Shown here: positions 13,233 to 13,993 of the stretch, in pieces | Position numbering within the stretch: the first letter of the stretch is position 1 | Layout: every line of letters begins with the position of its first letter | DNA from: an uncultured Oscillospiraceae bacterium | Lineage (GTDB): Bacteria > Bacillota > Clostridia > Oscillospirales > Oscillospiraceae | DNA length: 13,993 bases | Assembly: GCA_934590355.1 (NCBI GenBank) | Contig: CAKTOX010000034.1 | Span: 1 to 13,993 of the forward strand | Direction of reading: 5' to 3' | Position numbers and translations under genes: made by a program | The notes under the pieces: model-generated | Database searches by the model: none | Told to the model about the DNA's origin: nothing | Seen by the model: the letters and a program-made list of their open reading frames with translations, nothing else

Positions 13233-13264
13233 GGGCTTGACTGCAAAAAGTCAGGCCCTTTTTT
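13233..13264 (+). terminator. Rightward intrinsic terminator 2 or attenuator
   Basis: GGGCTTGACT-GCAAAA-AGTCAGGCCC, a 10-bp stem with one G-T pair, followed by TTTTTT. It ends 31 bp before the ParB-like start codon, downstream of an orphan Shine-Dalgarno, so it could be an attenuator rather than the end of an upstream operon. Confidence 0.82.
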
Positions 13265-13295
13265 CATGCCATCAAATAAGAAGGAGGAAATGCGA

Positions 13296-13993
13296 ATGGC
13301 CGATGAAAAAGCAACAATCGTAACTGACGCAACGGGGCCTGGCTCTGTCCCTGCCCCGGCCCAGCCCGAAGTGGACGCACAGGTTCCCAAGCAGGAGCAA
13401 TCCGCTCCCGAGGCTCCATCTCCGGAGAAGGCCGAAGTTCCCGAACAGGAGGCTCCCGCCCCGGATAAGGCCGCGGACGCTCACAAGGAGCAAAAGGCCG
13501 CCAGCGTGTCGGTCTTTAACTTCTCTGAAATCATGGCCGAGAAGAAGGCCACGGAGCGGGCCGCTGCCCAGCAGGAGGTAAAAGCCCTGGAAAAGGCGGC
13601 TTCTCCCGCTCCTTCCAAGGAGGCCGGGGCCAAGCAGGAGGAACAGGCCAAGCCCCCGAAACGCCGAGGCCGTCCACCCAAGGCAGACAAAGAAAAAACG
13701 GCTTCTCCCGGGCAGAAAGAGGCTCCCAGTAAGAAGGATAAGGCGGCGCAGAAACCCGCTCCCGCCAAGAAACCGGAGAAAGCTCCCAAGGCTCCCAAGC
13801 CCGCCAAGGCTACGCCCGAGGTAAAGGCTCCCGTTCAGGCTGAAACACCTGCGGCTCCCGCCGAGGCTCCACGCCCGGGCAAGGAGGAACAGATTGTTTA
13901 TATCAAGCTGTCTGAGCTCCACGCCTTCAAAAATCATCCCTTCCAAGTCCGTAATGACGAGGAAATGAAGGCCATGGTGTCCAGCGTCCGGGA
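13296..13993 (+). CDS. ParB-like partition protein with long low-complexity N-terminus (3' end missing)
   Basis: Open to the right edge, with 232 codons visible. ATG 13296 has AAGGAGG at 8 nt; ATG 13290 is too close to it. Residues 1 to about 196 are low-complexity, rich in Pro, Ala, Lys and Glu with repeated APS/KAP-type units. Within this, RRGRPPK at 123-129 is an AT-hook-like DNA-binding motif. The last visible part (about 197-232) reads EEQIVYIKLSELHAFKNHPF and then QVRNDEEMKAMVSSVR, which is the start of a ParB/Spo0J N-terminal nuclease-like domain. ParB-like proteins with this opening are common in Firmicutes integrative conjugative elements (family knowledge; element identity is inference). 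Codon use is heavy in GCC, GCT and CCC, unlike the genes to the left. Confidence 0.82.
   Translation, partial: MADEKATIVTDATGPGSVPAPAQPEVDAQVPKQEQSAPEAPSPEKAEVPEQEAPAPDKAADAHKEQKAASVSVFNFSEIMAEKKATERAAAQQEVKALEKAASPAPSKEAGAKQEEQAKPPKRRGRPPKADKEKTASPGQKEAPSKKDKAAQKPAPAKKPEKAPKAPKPAKATPEVKAPVQAETPAAPAEAPRPGKEEQIVYIKLSELHAFKNHPFQVRNDEEMKAMVSSVR

Larger units (their letters stand above)
13143..13295 (+). other. Junction and leader segment upstream of the ParB-like gene
   Basis: No gene is called here. It carries two rightward terminators (13170-13199 and 13233-13264) and, between them, a strong Shine-Dalgarno-like GAAGGAGG (13211-13218) not followed by an ATG. No promoter for the ParB-like gene is visible, which fits a fragment whose upstream partner genes are missing. 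Confidence 0.6.

Noticed and set aside
13272..13946. A 224-codon Gly/Leu/Ser-rich minus-strand frame at the right end.
   Set aside because: It is antisense to the Pro/Ala/Lys-rich ParB N-terminus, whose GCC/CCC/AAG codons give a stop-free complement. Its composition is repetitive and no ribosome binding site is seen.

Overview
The window looks like chromosomal DNA of a low-to-mid GC anaerobic Firmicute, most likely a gut clostridium (Clostridia, perhaps Oscillospirales; inference). Grounds: a clostridial-type infC-rpmI-rplT operon with an attenuator leader, strong GGAGG ribosome binding sites, consensus TTGACA/TATAAT promoters, a 2-hydroxyacyl-CoA dehydratase-type gene pair typical of amino-acid fermenters, and a right end that resembles the partition module of a Firmicutes conjugative element. 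No rRNA, tRNA, CRISPR array or transposase was found.

Layout. 1-1819 (minus): a dehydratase-family operon, a complete HgdB/BcrC-like subunit followed by a partner cut by the window edge, driven by an excellent promoter. 1993-3159 (minus): AlaX-type alanyl-tRNA editing protein. 3302-5879 (plus): two-gene polyprenol-linked glycosylation operon, a GT-C membrane glucosyltransferase and a GtrB/CsbB-like GT2 enzyme, closed by a bidirectional terminator. 5924-7988: a Y-family DNA polymerase and an XRE/S24 self-cleaving repressor, divergently transcribed over a 145-bp region with TATC...GATA operator-like sites in both promoters: a compact SOS-like circuit. 7989-8301: a gene-free, hairpin-rich spacer bracketed by two copies of one terminator palindrome. 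8302-9720 (minus): infC-rpmI-rplT with an L20-type leader and a probable ATC start for infC. 9791-11773: CmpB-family membrane protein (plus), a small two-helix membrane protein and deoC (minus), and a tandem-OB SSB-like protein (plus). 11823-13142 (minus): lysA, whose 5' end lacks a normal start and ribosome binding site. 13143-13993: apparently foreign DNA with two rightward terminators and the start of a ParB-like gene with a long Pro/Ala/Lys-rich, AT-hook-bearing N-terminus.

The clearest regulatory system is the polymerase/repressor pair: the operator-like 17-mer exactly fills the -35/-10 spacer of the polymerase promoter, another lies over its Shine-Dalgarno, and a third and fourth lie at the repressor's own promoter. 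The other point to check first is the lysA/ParB junction, either a mobile-element boundary or a chimeric join.
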